Below are positions 1 to 6,551 of a DNA stretch of 13,931 nucleotides, in pieces. Made by a program: the position numbers and the translations under genes. Position 1 is the first letter of the stretch; every line of letters begins with the position of its first letter. The DNA comes from Candidatus Methanophagales archaeon (GTDB lineage: Archaea; Halobacteriota; Syntropharchaeia; Alkanophagales; Methanospirareceae), in the NCBI GenBank assembly GCA_030668065.1, contig DAOUUS010000015.1, positions 1 through 13,931 of the forward strand. The letters are read 5' to 3'. Below the pieces are notes generated by a model, which was not told the origin of the DNA, searched no databases, and was given only the letters and a program-made list of their open reading frames with translations.

Positions 1-107
1 AATTCCCTTAAAAGGACGACTTCGTAGATCATAGCTGCTGCTCCGGTAGAAAGCAGAGTTATTGTGATGACAATGAATACGGCTGTGTGATGTCTATTTA
101 CTGTCAT
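1..107 (-). CDS. N-terminus of a membrane spermidine-synthase-like protein (partial)
   Basis: The ATG at 105-107 on the minus strand opens a frame with no stop before the window edge (35 residues). The peptide has a short basic start (MTVNRHH), one hydrophobic segment (about residues 9-26), then STGAAAMIYEVVLLRE. The string G-A-A-x-[LM]-I-Y-E-V-V is, from memory, typical of the first membrane helix of fused membrane/spermidine-synthase-like proteins (MFS-like helices followed by a SpeE-type methyltransferase fold). The catalytic part lies outside the window, so substrate and activity cannot be judged. A T/A-rich TATA-like stretch about 28 bases upstream would suit a leaderless mRNA. Other polytopic membrane proteins could share this short motif. 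Confidence 0.5.
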   Translation of the reverse strand, partial: MTVNRHHTAVFIVITITLLSTGAAAMIYEVVLLRE

Positions 108-126
108 AATTTCTTTAGTAAAGCTT

Positions 127-140
127 TCTTTTTTAAAAAA
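127..140 (-). promoter_or_regulatory. TATA-like element for the leftmost minus-strand gene
   Basis: On the minus strand the stretch reads TTTTTTAAAAAAGA, about 28 bases upstream of the ATG at 107. That is the spacing of an archaeal TATA box driving a leaderless transcript. It also sits just upstream of the hisH fragment on the plus strand, but only about 6-10 bases from that ATG, too close to serve it. Low-complexity A/T runs match by chance, so this is tentative. Confidence 0.28.
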
Positions 141-145
141 GGTTT

Positions 146-244
146 ATGATCGCAATAATAGACTACGGGATGGGGAATCTGTTCAGCATATACAACGGGC
201 TGAGGGAAGTGTATGATTACCCGCTACTGATTTACTGTGGATAA
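146..244 (+). pseudogene. hisH: hisH 5' fragment (imidazole glycerol phosphate synthase, glutaminase subunit)
   Basis: The ATG at 146 begins MIAIIDYGMGNLFSIYNGL, which matches the usual HisH N-terminus (M-I-A-I-I-D-Y-G-M-G-N-L-x-S-x-x-x-A/G-L). HisH is the glutamine amidotransferase partner of HisF in histidine synthesis and is normally about 200 residues. Here the similarity ends after about 22 residues (REVY) and the frame stops at TAA 242-244, so the catalytic Cys-His-Glu triad is absent. The sequence that follows is an IS630 transposase remnant, which suggests that insertion or deletion removed the rest. No later hisH segment was found before 920. A weak AGG lies just before the ATG. It could not work as HisH. 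Confidence 0.6.
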
Positions 245-625
245 TATCATTAGCGTGCTCGAAACCAAAGGATTATGGATACGCATCCGAACTCTGGACT
301 AATCGTGTTTTGGCACGACATATACGTGATAATTGTACCGAACAAGGCTTTTTAGAGTTATCCAAAATTTCTGCGGGACCGTCTCAAAGATATTGAGTAA
401 AAGCGACATCAAACCTCATAAAATCGCGGGATGTCTCGAACGCCGCGATCCCAAGTTTAAAAAATGACAAGAAGTTTTCTAAGGGGTATACGAGTTTCAT
501 CAAAAGAAGAACTCAAAGAACGTATTCTCAAATATTTCGATGAGCTAAATCAAATGCCGGTGGTTTTCAAATGGAAATATAAAATGGATGAGTTTCCAGG
601 AGGGGTAGTGGCAAATGTTTATTGA
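217..625 (+). pseudogene. IS630-family transposase remnant, frameshifted and internally deleted
   Basis: Three pieces in different frames read as one transposase. Piece 1 (217 to about 377) gives LACSKPKDYGYASELWTNR then VLARHIRD, the helix-turn-helix region of IS630-type transposases. Piece 2 (about 378-464), after a one-base deletion in SAG|TVSK, gives TVSKILSKSDIKPHKI and LERRDPKFKK, the end of the DNA-binding half. Piece 3 (464-625, its own ATG, TGA at 623-625) gives RGIRVSSKEELKERILKYF and PVVFKWKYKMDEF, the usual C-terminal tail. About half of a roughly 340-residue protein, including the DDE catalytic core, is missing between pieces 2 and 3. The N-terminal start is also missing. I saw no terminal inverted repeats. 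This is a dead element inferred from remembered family sequence. Confidence 0.8.
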
Positions 626-648
626 TATGTTGACTTGGAAACACTACA

Positions 649-813
649 CTAGATGTTCCAATAATCTGCGCCAACCGTATGTCCAACTGTTATAGTTCCC
701 GCTTCGCTTACAGGGCTTAGTGCCCGCAGAGCTAATATTACTATAAACGTGCCGGTTAAACATTTTACGTTGCACCCTATGATTTTTCCGCCTCTACATT
801 TGTTGCATCCCAT
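649..813 (-). pseudogene. Truncated start of a possible exported beta-helix surface protein
   Basis: This 54-residue ORF starts at the ATG at 813 with a G-rich stretch (GGGGGG, 822-827) upstream and a TATA-like box about 28 bases before it. Residues 1-18 are cysteine-rich (C3, C6, C14, C18). Residues 19-38 form a hydrophobic signal-like segment ending in VSEA. After that comes GTITVGHTVGADYWNI and a TAG stop. The pattern TITV-x(5-7)-DY-x-x-I is, from memory, the opening of many archaeal NosD/parallel-beta-helix surface proteins, which normally continue IQDAI… for hundreds of residues. Here it stops at once, next to the IS630 remnant, so it is probably a broken gene. A genuine small Cys-rich membrane protein is the alternative. 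Confidence 0.4.
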
Positions 814-835
814 CCTATTTTTCCCCCCATTCCCG

Positions 836-845
836 TACTATATAG
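836..845 (-). promoter_or_regulatory. TATA-like box for the 649-813 ORF
   Basis: The minus strand reads CTATATAGTA, centred about 28 bases before the ATG at 813, consistent with an archaeal TATA box and a nearly leaderless transcript. No clear BRE is seen upstream. It would separate this ORF from the fqo operon, which ends 108 bases upstream. Confidence 0.3.
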
Positions 846-921
846 GCAATTTTATCCCCTATGAACTCCAATTTCGTGTGCTAATCTAGTGAAATCTCGT
901 GGTTTCCCCACTCACCCACAA

Positions 922-1950
922 TCACTTCTTCAGATTCTCTGCCCGCTTCTTCTTATGCCCGACAAGGAAACCCAACTGTCCGGGGTCGCCCTCACCGAAC
1001 TCCGCATACCCCTTCTCCTTAATGTAATCTAAAATCTTCACCGCAATCGCTTCTCGCACCGAAATCGTGGAGAATCCGGGTACACTACCCACGCTACCCA
1101 CACTCGCATCTGCTTCCACCGCAGTAAAGTCACAGCAAACGTTGCAGCCACTCGGTAGTATCTCTTCAAGTGCCTTCACCTTGAATTTTACTTCACTATC
1201 AGTCATAGTCGCGATGAACTTACCCATGGTTATGTCGGTTTTAACGAGTTTCGAGAAATCCACACCTTTATCACGCAAGTATTGTGAAATAGCCGAGTAA
1301 TGGAAATTCTCGGTACAGAACAACCCCACTACGAGCTTTACCTTCTCACGGAAAATAGGGTACTCCTGCTGCAGTTTTCTAACACCGGATACAATACATG
1401 GCGTACCGACAACACCCACACCGTTTTGCGTGAACTTCACCGCTTTCTTCAACTCCGGGAGCACATCCGCAAAAGTATATTTCGTGCCGCTAAGCGTGGT
1501 AATCGCAAGCTGTTCGGGATCGCGTACATGGAACATCTCAGTCTCCCAGTTCTCGTTCCTACCCGCAAACAAACCACGATCTATTATGCCCATCTCCATT
1601 GCGGACACGATAAGCTCTGTTACCATTGCACCATCCTGTCCCGCGAACCGATTTGATCGCCCTGCAATAAACGCTGTTGACGAGCCCATACCGCTTAGTG
1701 GCTCGTAAACAAACCGCGGGCATACCCGTACACAGGCACCACAGTCAAGACATTTAGTCTCATAATCCGGGAAATCTACTTTATCCCCTACTACGGTTAT
1801 CCCGCCGGGACATACCGCGGCGCAGGTCAAACATCGGCTGCATATCTCCGTATCTATGACCACGGATTTCAGGTTCTCGAAATATAACTTGTCCTTTAAC
1901 GGTTTATCCGGTACTTTTATTTCCCATTTAGATTCTGCCACAGTCGCCAT
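922..1950 (-). CDS. fqoF: F420H2-oxidising subunit FqoF (FpoF/FrhB-like)
   Basis: This is the soluble input module of the F420H2 dehydrogenase. It takes a hydride from reduced F420 onto FAD and passes electrons to Fe-S clusters, on the cytoplasmic side. With the start at ATG 1950 it is 342 residues, normal for FpoF/FqoF. The N-terminal ferredoxin domain has two [4Fe-4S] motifs (C37, C40, C43, C47-P and C67, C70, C73, C77-P). An FrhB/FdhB-type flavin domain follows, with GQDGAMV (104-110), GTPC (182-185), a Cys at 212 and CNVCCDF (269-275), then the VGSVG stretch near 284-288. The upstream ATG at 1992 would overlap fqoI by 37 bases and has no ribosome site. ATG 1950 has GAGGAAGTGAT just upstream, so I chose it. 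It is the last gene of the operon, as in A. fulgidus fqo. No missing key residues were noticed. Confidence 0.93.
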   Translation of the reverse strand: MATVAESKWEIKVPDKPLKDKLYFENLKSVVIDTEICSRCLTCAAVCPGGITVVGDKVDFPDYETKCLDCGACVRVCPRFVYEPLSGMGSSTAFIAGRSNRFAGQDGAMVTELIVSAMEMGIIDRGLFAGRNENWETEMFHVRDPEQLAITTLSGTKYTFADVLPELKKAVKFTQNGVGVVGTPCIVSGVRKLQQEYPIFREKVKLVVGLFCTENFHYSAISQYLRDKGVDFSKLVKTDITMGKFIATMTDSEVKFKVKALEEILPSGCNVCCDFTAVEADASVGSVGSVPGFSTISVREAIAVKILDYIKEKGYAEFGEGDPGQLGFLVGHKKKRAENLKK

Positions 1951-1954
1951 CTTT

Positions 1955-1965
1955 ATCACTTCCTC
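1955..1965 (-). promoter_or_regulatory. Ribosome binding site deciding the fqoF start
   Basis: On the minus strand GAGGAAGTGAT lies 4 bases before the ATG at 1950 and overlaps the fqoI stop codon (TGA, 1956-1958). It pairs with the archaeal 16S 3' end (complement AGGAGGTGAT) with one mismatch. No such site precedes the in-frame ATG at 1992, so 1950 is favoured and translation is probably coupled to fqoI. Confidence 0.6.
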
Positions 1966-2687
1966 ACAAGCTTTAATATCTGCATCGTGCATTCTTTAAC
2001 ACACAATCCACAACCAGTACAGTTATCTGTATCTATCGCCATATTCATCACACCATTCGCTATAGAAGACGAAATTGCACCACTCCCACAAACATACTCG
2101 CACACATGGCAGCCAATACAGCTCGCACCATCTATGCACTGGCTCACCACAGGAATCTCAACAGACGGTGGCACCTCATCCATGAATAGACTATCCACTT
2201 CACGCGTCTTCTTAATCTGCAAATCCTTATCGTCTATCAGGTACTCCACCAACTTCGTATCCTCACGAACTATCTCCGGTGGTTCAATCATCTCTTCAGT
2301 AAGCGTAACCATCTCGTCCATATCTTTATATGCGACATCGTGTATCTTCGTTGTCCTTAACGCACTATCCGTGCAGGAATCAATACAGAAATGGCAAAAT
2401 ATGCACTTACCGTAATCTATAGTCGGATAATATTTCTTATTCGGCGCTTCTTTCATCCGAATTGCATTCGCGGGACATATAAACGCGCATTCCCAGCAAT
2501 TTATACACTTGTCCGGGTCGAACAAAATGTATCCGCGGAAATTATCGGGCATCTTCTTCCTTTGTCTCGGATACTGCACAGTCGCCGTCAACGGATATAC
2601 CGACTCTTTCATCGCCACACCTATGGCGGCGGCATGACACTTTGTTTTCTCTACCAATCCCTGATCCTGAACTGTAACTTTCTTCAT
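1956..2687 (-). CDS. fqoI: FqoI, Fe-S subunit with an extra 2[4Fe-4S] module
   Basis: Electron-transfer subunit linking FqoF to the N2 cluster in the B domain (NuoI/FpoI family). Residues 40-125 are the ordinary NuoI part: C61, C64, C67, C71-P and C95, C98, C101, C105, each for one [4Fe-4S]. NuoI/FpoI proteins are usually about 130-180 residues. This one is 243, because after an acidic linker (about 126-180) it has a second ferredoxin-like part with C190, C193, C196, C200 and C223, C226, C229, C233. Two of the four motifs (C105, C233) are followed by Thr and one (C200) by Gly in place of Pro. The ATG at 2687 has AAGGAGGAG at the right distance and overlaps the fqoH stop (ATGA). The ATG at 2729 lies well inside fqoH and has no such site. 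Confidence 0.92.
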   Translation of the reverse strand: MKKVTVQDQGLVEKTKCHAAAIGVAMKESVYPLTATVQYPRQRKKMPDNFRGYILFDPDKCINCWECAFICPANAIRMKEAPNKKYYPTIDYGKCIFCHFCIDSCTDSALRTTKIHDVAYKDMDEMVTLTEEMIEPPEIVREDTKLVEYLIDDKDLQIKKTREVDSLFMDEVPPSVEIPVVSQCIDGASCIGCHVCEYVCGSGAISSSIANGVMNMAIDTDNCTGCGLCVKECTMQILKLVRK

Positions 2688-3793
2688 AATACTCCTCCTT
2701 GCTGCAGAAATACAAATACTATTGACCATGCGAGTGCAACCAAAGATATAGCTATCATTGCACCCCAGCCAATGGTTAGACCTTGATCTAACCTATATCT
2801 TGGATATATCGTACGTAGAACGAACATCGTAGTCATTACGATAATAACCTTTAATAAGAACCATACAATACCCATAAGATCACCAAGATGAACTGTCAGA
2901 CCTGGTATATATGGCCCACCACCACCACCAAGGAATAACACGACCATAAGTGCGCTTAAAATATACGCTTTCTCGTAACACATCACATAGATAAGCCCGA
3001 ATGCTATTCCCGAATACTCCACATGAGGTCCGGCAGCTACCTCCTGATCGGCTTCCGGTATCTCAAAAGGCATCCTTGAAGTTGCCATTGCCGCACCCAC
3101 AAAAAAGGTAAACGCCGCAATCGGATTAAGGATTATCCCCCACTTATCCGGTATCAGCATAGGATTGGAAGTCCCGAACAGGATAACCATCGCAAGAACT
3201 GCGATAATAAAAGGTATCTCGTATGCAAAATACATAAACGCTTCACGAACTGAGCCGATAAACGCGAATCGGCTGTTTGATGCCCAACCAAGACCTAAGA
3301 TAAACAACGGGAATAAGCACACCAAAGCCAACAACAACTGTACCCCGTAAGGTGACGCTATTGCTATAACAGCCCCTGCATTGATGAACAGCAACGGCAG
3401 AAGAGCCGCTGCGAACGAAAGGAACGCGAACTGCAAGAAATAAGGCCTATGTGCGTCTTTATGCACGATTACTTCCTGGAAAAGGAACCTGAGCGTATCC
3501 GCAAGCAATTGGATTAGCCCACCTAACCACGGTACTATCTCCCGCGGACCCACACGCCACTGTATCCTACCACATAGCTTCCGCTCTATCCAGGGGAAGA
3601 ATAACAGAAAAATACCCAGTGTTGAAAGCCCGGGACAAATCAGCAACGCAAAAATGGGAGTCCATAATATAAACGAAATCCCAAGCCCCACCATCGGCAC
3701 TTGAGCTGCCATATCAATAACAGGCTGTATAACAGGCACACTCACCTGATTGCTCATCATAGTTTCCAATAGTTCGTTTATTACTTCTTGCAT
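2684..3793 (-). CDS. fqoH: FqoH, membrane anchor subunit (NuoH/FpoH family)
   Basis: NuoH-type subunit that joins the peripheral and membrane arms and forms part of the quinone-access chamber. It is 369 residues from ATG 3793, with about eight to nine hydrophobic segments. Family hallmarks are ERKLCGRIQWRVGP (about residues 70-83), the QLLADTLRFLFQE loop (about 95-107), the charged motif PFEIPEADQE (about 242-251), and VEYSGIAFG, all in the usual order. The glutamates of the PFEIPEADQE loop, part of the proton path near the quinone chamber in complex I, are retained. A GTG at 3802 (GTGA overlap with fqoBCD) is an alternative start. I prefer the ATG because AGGTGAT sits 4 bases before it. The gene overlaps fqoI by 4 bases. 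Confidence 0.95.
   Translation of the reverse strand: MQEVINELLETMMSNQVSVPVIQPVIDMAAQVPMVGLGISFILWTPIFALLICPGLSTLGIFLLFFPWIERKLCGRIQWRVGPREIVPWLGGLIQLLADTLRFLFQEVIVHKDAHRPYFLQFAFLSFAAALLPLLFINAGAVIAIASPYGVQLLLALVCLFPLFILGLGWASNSRFAFIGSVREAFMYFAYEIPFIIAVLAMVILFGTSNPMLIPDKWGIILNPIAAFTFFVGAAMATSRMPFEIPEADQEVAAGPHVEYSGIAFGLIYVMCYEKAYILSALMVVLFLGGGGGPYIPGLTVHLGDLMGIVWFLLKVIIVMTTMFVLRTIYPRYRLDQGLTIGWGAMIAISLVALAWSIVFVFLQQGGVL
2692..2700 (-). promoter_or_regulatory. Strong ribosome binding site of fqoI
   Basis: The minus strand reads AAGGAGGAG, 4 bases before the ATG at 2687. It lies inside the last codons of fqoH, so the two genes are probably translationally coupled. It rules against the upstream in-frame ATG at 2729. 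Confidence 0.7.
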
Positions 3794-3797
3794 TCTT

Positions 3798-3804
3798 ATC
3801 ACCT
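3798..3804 (-). promoter_or_regulatory. Ribosome binding site supporting the ATG start of fqoH
   Basis: The minus strand reads AGGTGAT, a perfect match to the complement of the archaeal 16S 3' end, 4 bases before the ATG at 3793. It contains the stop codon of fqoBCD (TGA 3799-3801) and the rival GTG start at 3802. The GTG itself has only a weak GGAAG upstream. Confidence 0.5.
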
Positions 3805-6117
3805 ATCTGCTTCCGGAGGGAAGTATCCAAAACTGCCATATATCGTCCAGAAATCTGCTACTCGTTCACCCTTTGAGGCTTCCACTATGCCTCTTAGGTT
3901 CATCCAGCAGGGGGTTACAATCCTGACTCGATAAGGTACGTTTGAATCACCATCGCTTATGATAGAATATAAAAGCGTACCCCTCGCGGACTCGATAACT
4001 GAGGTCCATTCGCCTTTCGGTAGCACGAGATTACCATAAGCATGATACAAATGCCCTTTTATATCCTCAGACGCCTCTTTGTATTCTCCAAGGACTTCTC
4101 CACTTATTACATCCCCTCTTGGCATCCGTTTCAGTGCATCTACCGTCTGCTTTAGTATACTCAAACTCTGCTTAATCTCCTCGTACCTACCCATGTACCT
4201 ACCGAGACAGTCACCCGCATCGCCGGTCGTGACTTCCCAGTTAAGTTTATCGTAAACTTCGTATGGTTCCACTTTCCGTATATCATAGTCCACCCCGGAC
4301 GCTCTCAAGAAAGGCCCCACGAGACCGTACTTTATCGCTTCTTGTTTCGTCACGACACCCACGCCTTTTGTTCGTGCTATGAACACGGGATTGTTAATAA
4401 ATATGTCCTCAAACTTTTTCAGTCGTTTATTAACTGCAGTAGTGAAGTTACCAGTCATGTCAAGTACATCTTTCGATATGTCTCGTCTCACCCCACCGGG
4501 AATGATAAACGAGGGTGTGCATCTCGACCCGGTCAGCCTTACTGTCGCTTCGAGAATCATCTCCCGTATCGCCCATACATACATGAACCCGGTTGAATGC
4601 CCCGTAAACAAAGAGAATATCCCTGAATCGTAGAAGAAAGCACCAATCCTTGAAAGTTCTGCCAGCATCGTTCTTATATACTTCGCCCTCTCCGGCACTT
4701 CAATGCTAAGCGCTTTCTCTATCGCATGTACATAGCCAAGGTTCATATTGAATGGGTCAGTTATATTCGCCCGTTCGAATAGCGGCACATTTTGTATGTA
4801 TAACCGATTCTCAGCGATTTTTTCCATAGATCGGTGAACGTATCCAGGATCAGGTGTGACATCCACAATTATGTCTCCTTTTATTCTCAGTATCCATCTT
4901 AGATGGCCACTACCAGTATGATGTGGCCCCACAAGAATTATGAATTCGTCACTTGCCTCCGCTTCATCATAAAGGTCTGTCGGTGCCGGCATCTCAAGGC
5001 TTGTAGGCAGATCAATTTTTGGGTTGAGCGGGCTATCATCAAAGACATAATTCTCCTCGTCCAGCTTGAAATCTTTCCTTAACGGTGTTTGCGTCTCCGG
5101 CGCTAAAAGGAATTTCGCGTTCATCCCGGCATTACCCTCGTACTTGATCCCGAAAAAATCGTGCATCTCTCGCTCTGAATAGTCCGCACTATCCCATAAA
5201 GGCGTAATGCTTGGGAATTCGGGTTCCGCTTTACGTTCAATCTCTGTGAAAAGCGTTATAATCACAGGCATAAGATCGTTGTTGCTATAGCTCGAAGCCA
5301 TATATTCAAGTATGAACTTCTGTTCGTGTGGCACATCTACCACATTCACGCTCTTTGTGTGATCTATCCCCATATTGTCGCTCAGTTTCCTCGCAACTTC
5401 CATCAGGTTCTCAGGTGCTGTTTTTATAGCTATTCGGTTCTTATCAGTGATCGTGATGGATTTGTAAAGACCTTCAAGTTGTGATTTTAAATTGCTCACC
5501 GTAGTACTGCCGAAATCCCAATCTACTTCCCGCGGTATGTCCACTTTAACCAGCGGTGTTGGTGCAAATCGCTTCGGTGATGTTGGTATAGTACTCCCTT
5601 GTCCAACTTCTGAAGGCAATGCAACCTTCTTGAATTTTATCGTTGTCTCGTCTTTACCCAGAGCGATCTTGTCCTGAACCGCCCTTACACCCCTTAAAAT
5701 ACCTTCCGGTGTTACCGGGCAGCCCGGGATGAAGAAATCCACGGGTACTATCTCAGAAGGCCGTGTTATATTATAACTGTTCCAGAATATGCCGCCTCTT
5801 TGACCGCATGCTCCTATTACATTCACAAATTTAGGATCGGGCATCTGCTCCCAGACGATTCGCAGTGCTCGTGCCATCTTCCTCGTTATCGTGCCCTCAA
5901 CGATGATAAAATTAGCCTGCCGTGAAATACCCATGTTCAACGTACCCAACCGCTCACCGTCAAACCCGCTTGCAAAGGCATGCGCCAGTTCAACACCACA
6001 GCATGACGTAACGAAATGGCAGGGCCATAGGCTCCACTTCGCGCTCCACCTCTTCACCGGCGAGAGTACACCGGTACGAAGGATGTGCATATTCCTATCT
6101 TGCTCTTCTTTTTCCAT
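3799..6117 (-). CDS. fqoBCD: FqoBCD, fused B, C and D subunits of the F420H2 dehydrogenase
   Basis: One 772-residue reading frame holds three normally separate connecting-module subunits. The B part (about 1-155, NuoB/PSST) has the N2 [4Fe-4S] ligands: adjacent C39-C40, C104 (GACG) and C133 (PGCP). The C part (about 205-355, NuoC) has the signature ADYSEREMHDFFGI (311-324) and LRKDF (346-350). The D part (about 390-772, NuoD/49 kDa) has GPHHTGSGHLR (397-407), PDPGYVHRSMEK (422-433), VPERAKYIR, GGVRRDISK and the usual C-terminal -DR. Linkers at about 156-205 and 355-390 join them. The frame is unbroken. A. fulgidus, as I recall, fuses only B and C. E. coli fuses C and D. In D, the His and Tyr that hold the quinone headgroup in Thermus Nqo4 (H38, Y87) appear deleted and replaced by Ile452. 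The start at ATG 6117 has only a weak ribosome site. ATG 6090 is possible. Confidence 0.95.
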   Translation of the reverse strand: MEKEEQDRNMHILRTGVLSPVKRWSAKWSLWPCHFVTSCCGVELAHAFASGFDGERLGTLNMGISRQANFIIVEGTITRKMARALRIVWEQMPDPKFVNVIGACGQRGGIFWNSYNITRPSEIVPVDFFIPGCPVTPEGILRGVRAVQDKIALGKDETTIKFKKVALPSEVGQGSTIPTSPKRFAPTPLVKVDIPREVDWDFGSTTVSNLKSQLEGLYKSITITDKNRIAIKTAPENLMEVARKLSDNMGIDHTKSVNVVDVPHEQKFILEYMASSYSNNDLMPVIITLFTEIERKAEPEFPSITPLWDSADYSEREMHDFFGIKYEGNAGMNAKFLLAPETQTPLRKDFKLDEENYVFDDSPLNPKIDLPTSLEMPAPTDLYDEAEASDEFIILVGPHHTGSGHLRWILRIKGDIIVDVTPDPGYVHRSMEKIAENRLYIQNVPLFERANITDPFNMNLGYVHAIEKALSIEVPERAKYIRTMLAELSRIGAFFYDSGIFSLFTGHSTGFMYVWAIREMILEATVRLTGSRCTPSFIIPGGVRRDISKDVLDMTGNFTTAVNKRLKKFEDIFINNPVFIARTKGVGVVTKQEAIKYGLVGPFLRASGVDYDIRKVEPYEVYDKLNWEVTTGDAGDCLGRYMGRYEEIKQSLSILKQTVDALKRMPRGDVISGEVLGEYKEASEDIKGHLYHAYGNLVLPKGEWTSVIESARGTLLYSIISDGDSNVPYRVRIVTPCWMNLRGIVEASKGERVADFWTIYGSFGYFPPEADR

Positions 6118-6145
6118 CTTTGCTGTTTATTCCACTTATCTCCGT

Positions 6146-6160
6146 TTTATTTAAGCTTTT
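6146..6160 (-). promoter_or_regulatory. Possible internal promoter ahead of fqoBCD
   Basis: The 49-base gap between fqoA and fqoBCD is the largest in the operon. On the minus strand it contains AAAAGCTTAAATAAA, resembling the BRE/TATA layout of the other promoters here. The box is centred about 34 bases before the ATG at 6117, giving a leader of about 8 bases. It would allow separate expression of BCD-H-I-F. A/T-rich gaps often look like this, so confidence is low. Confidence 0.25.
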
Positions 6161-6166
6161 CTGAAT

Positions 6167-6535
6167 TTATTTGTGTACATATCGCAGTGACGCCATCTCC
6201 TCGGATGCTTTAAAGCCCACATAGATCGCGGGAATAAGGAGCAGTAGTGATAGCAGTAACAGGGTAATGAAATTAGGCGCCATTGGATACGCCGAGAATA
6301 AGAAGAGGACTACAAGGATCGGCTCCGCAGCCATGAACATAAACATGTACCCGAAATATTGCATCGGCATCACGTACTTCTGATTTTTTAACGGTAGGTT
6401 GCCGGATTCCCATCTTGACTGCTTCACATCCGAAGGATAGTACATCGGTAGGATTTTACTGATGATGAGGAGCGCAACATCCATGACTATGCAAATAGCA
6501 AACAGCAACCCAACTATCACCACGTTATCTATCAT
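6167..6535 (-). CDS. fqoA: FqoA, small membrane subunit (NuoA/ND3 family)
   Basis: A 122-residue protein with three hydrophobic segments (about 5-28, 60-82 and 88-108), the normal size and topology of NuoA. The long TM1-TM2 loop holds the diagnostic W-E-S-G-N-L-P (42-48), equivalent to Y-E-[SC]-G-x-x-P. It sits near the quinone chamber in complex I. In TM2 the usual F-D-V-E is read as M-A-A-E: the Glu is kept (E71) but the Asp (E. coli D79) is replaced by Ala69. It lies 16 bases after fqoN with a G-rich ribosome site (AGGGGGA) in the gap. The ATG at 6535 is the only sensible start. Confidence 0.92.
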   Translation of the reverse strand: MIDNVVIVGLLFAICIVMDVALLIISKILPMYYPSDVKQSRWESGNLPLKNQKYVMPMQYFGYMFMFMAAEPILVVLFLFSAYPMAPNFITLLLLSLLLLIPAIYVGFKASEEMASLRYVHK

Positions 6536-6551
6536 TTTTTTTCTTGTCCCC

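Noticed and set aside
899..911. GTGG…CCAC hairpin just after fqoF, considered as a terminator
   Set aside because: Only four stem pairs and no following T-run on the minus strand; archaeal termination does not need such a hairpin.
1300..1656. Plus-strand ORF of 118 codons inside fqoF
   Set aside because: It lies opposite a clearly conserved gene, has no family resemblance and no promoter. It is an antisense shadow.
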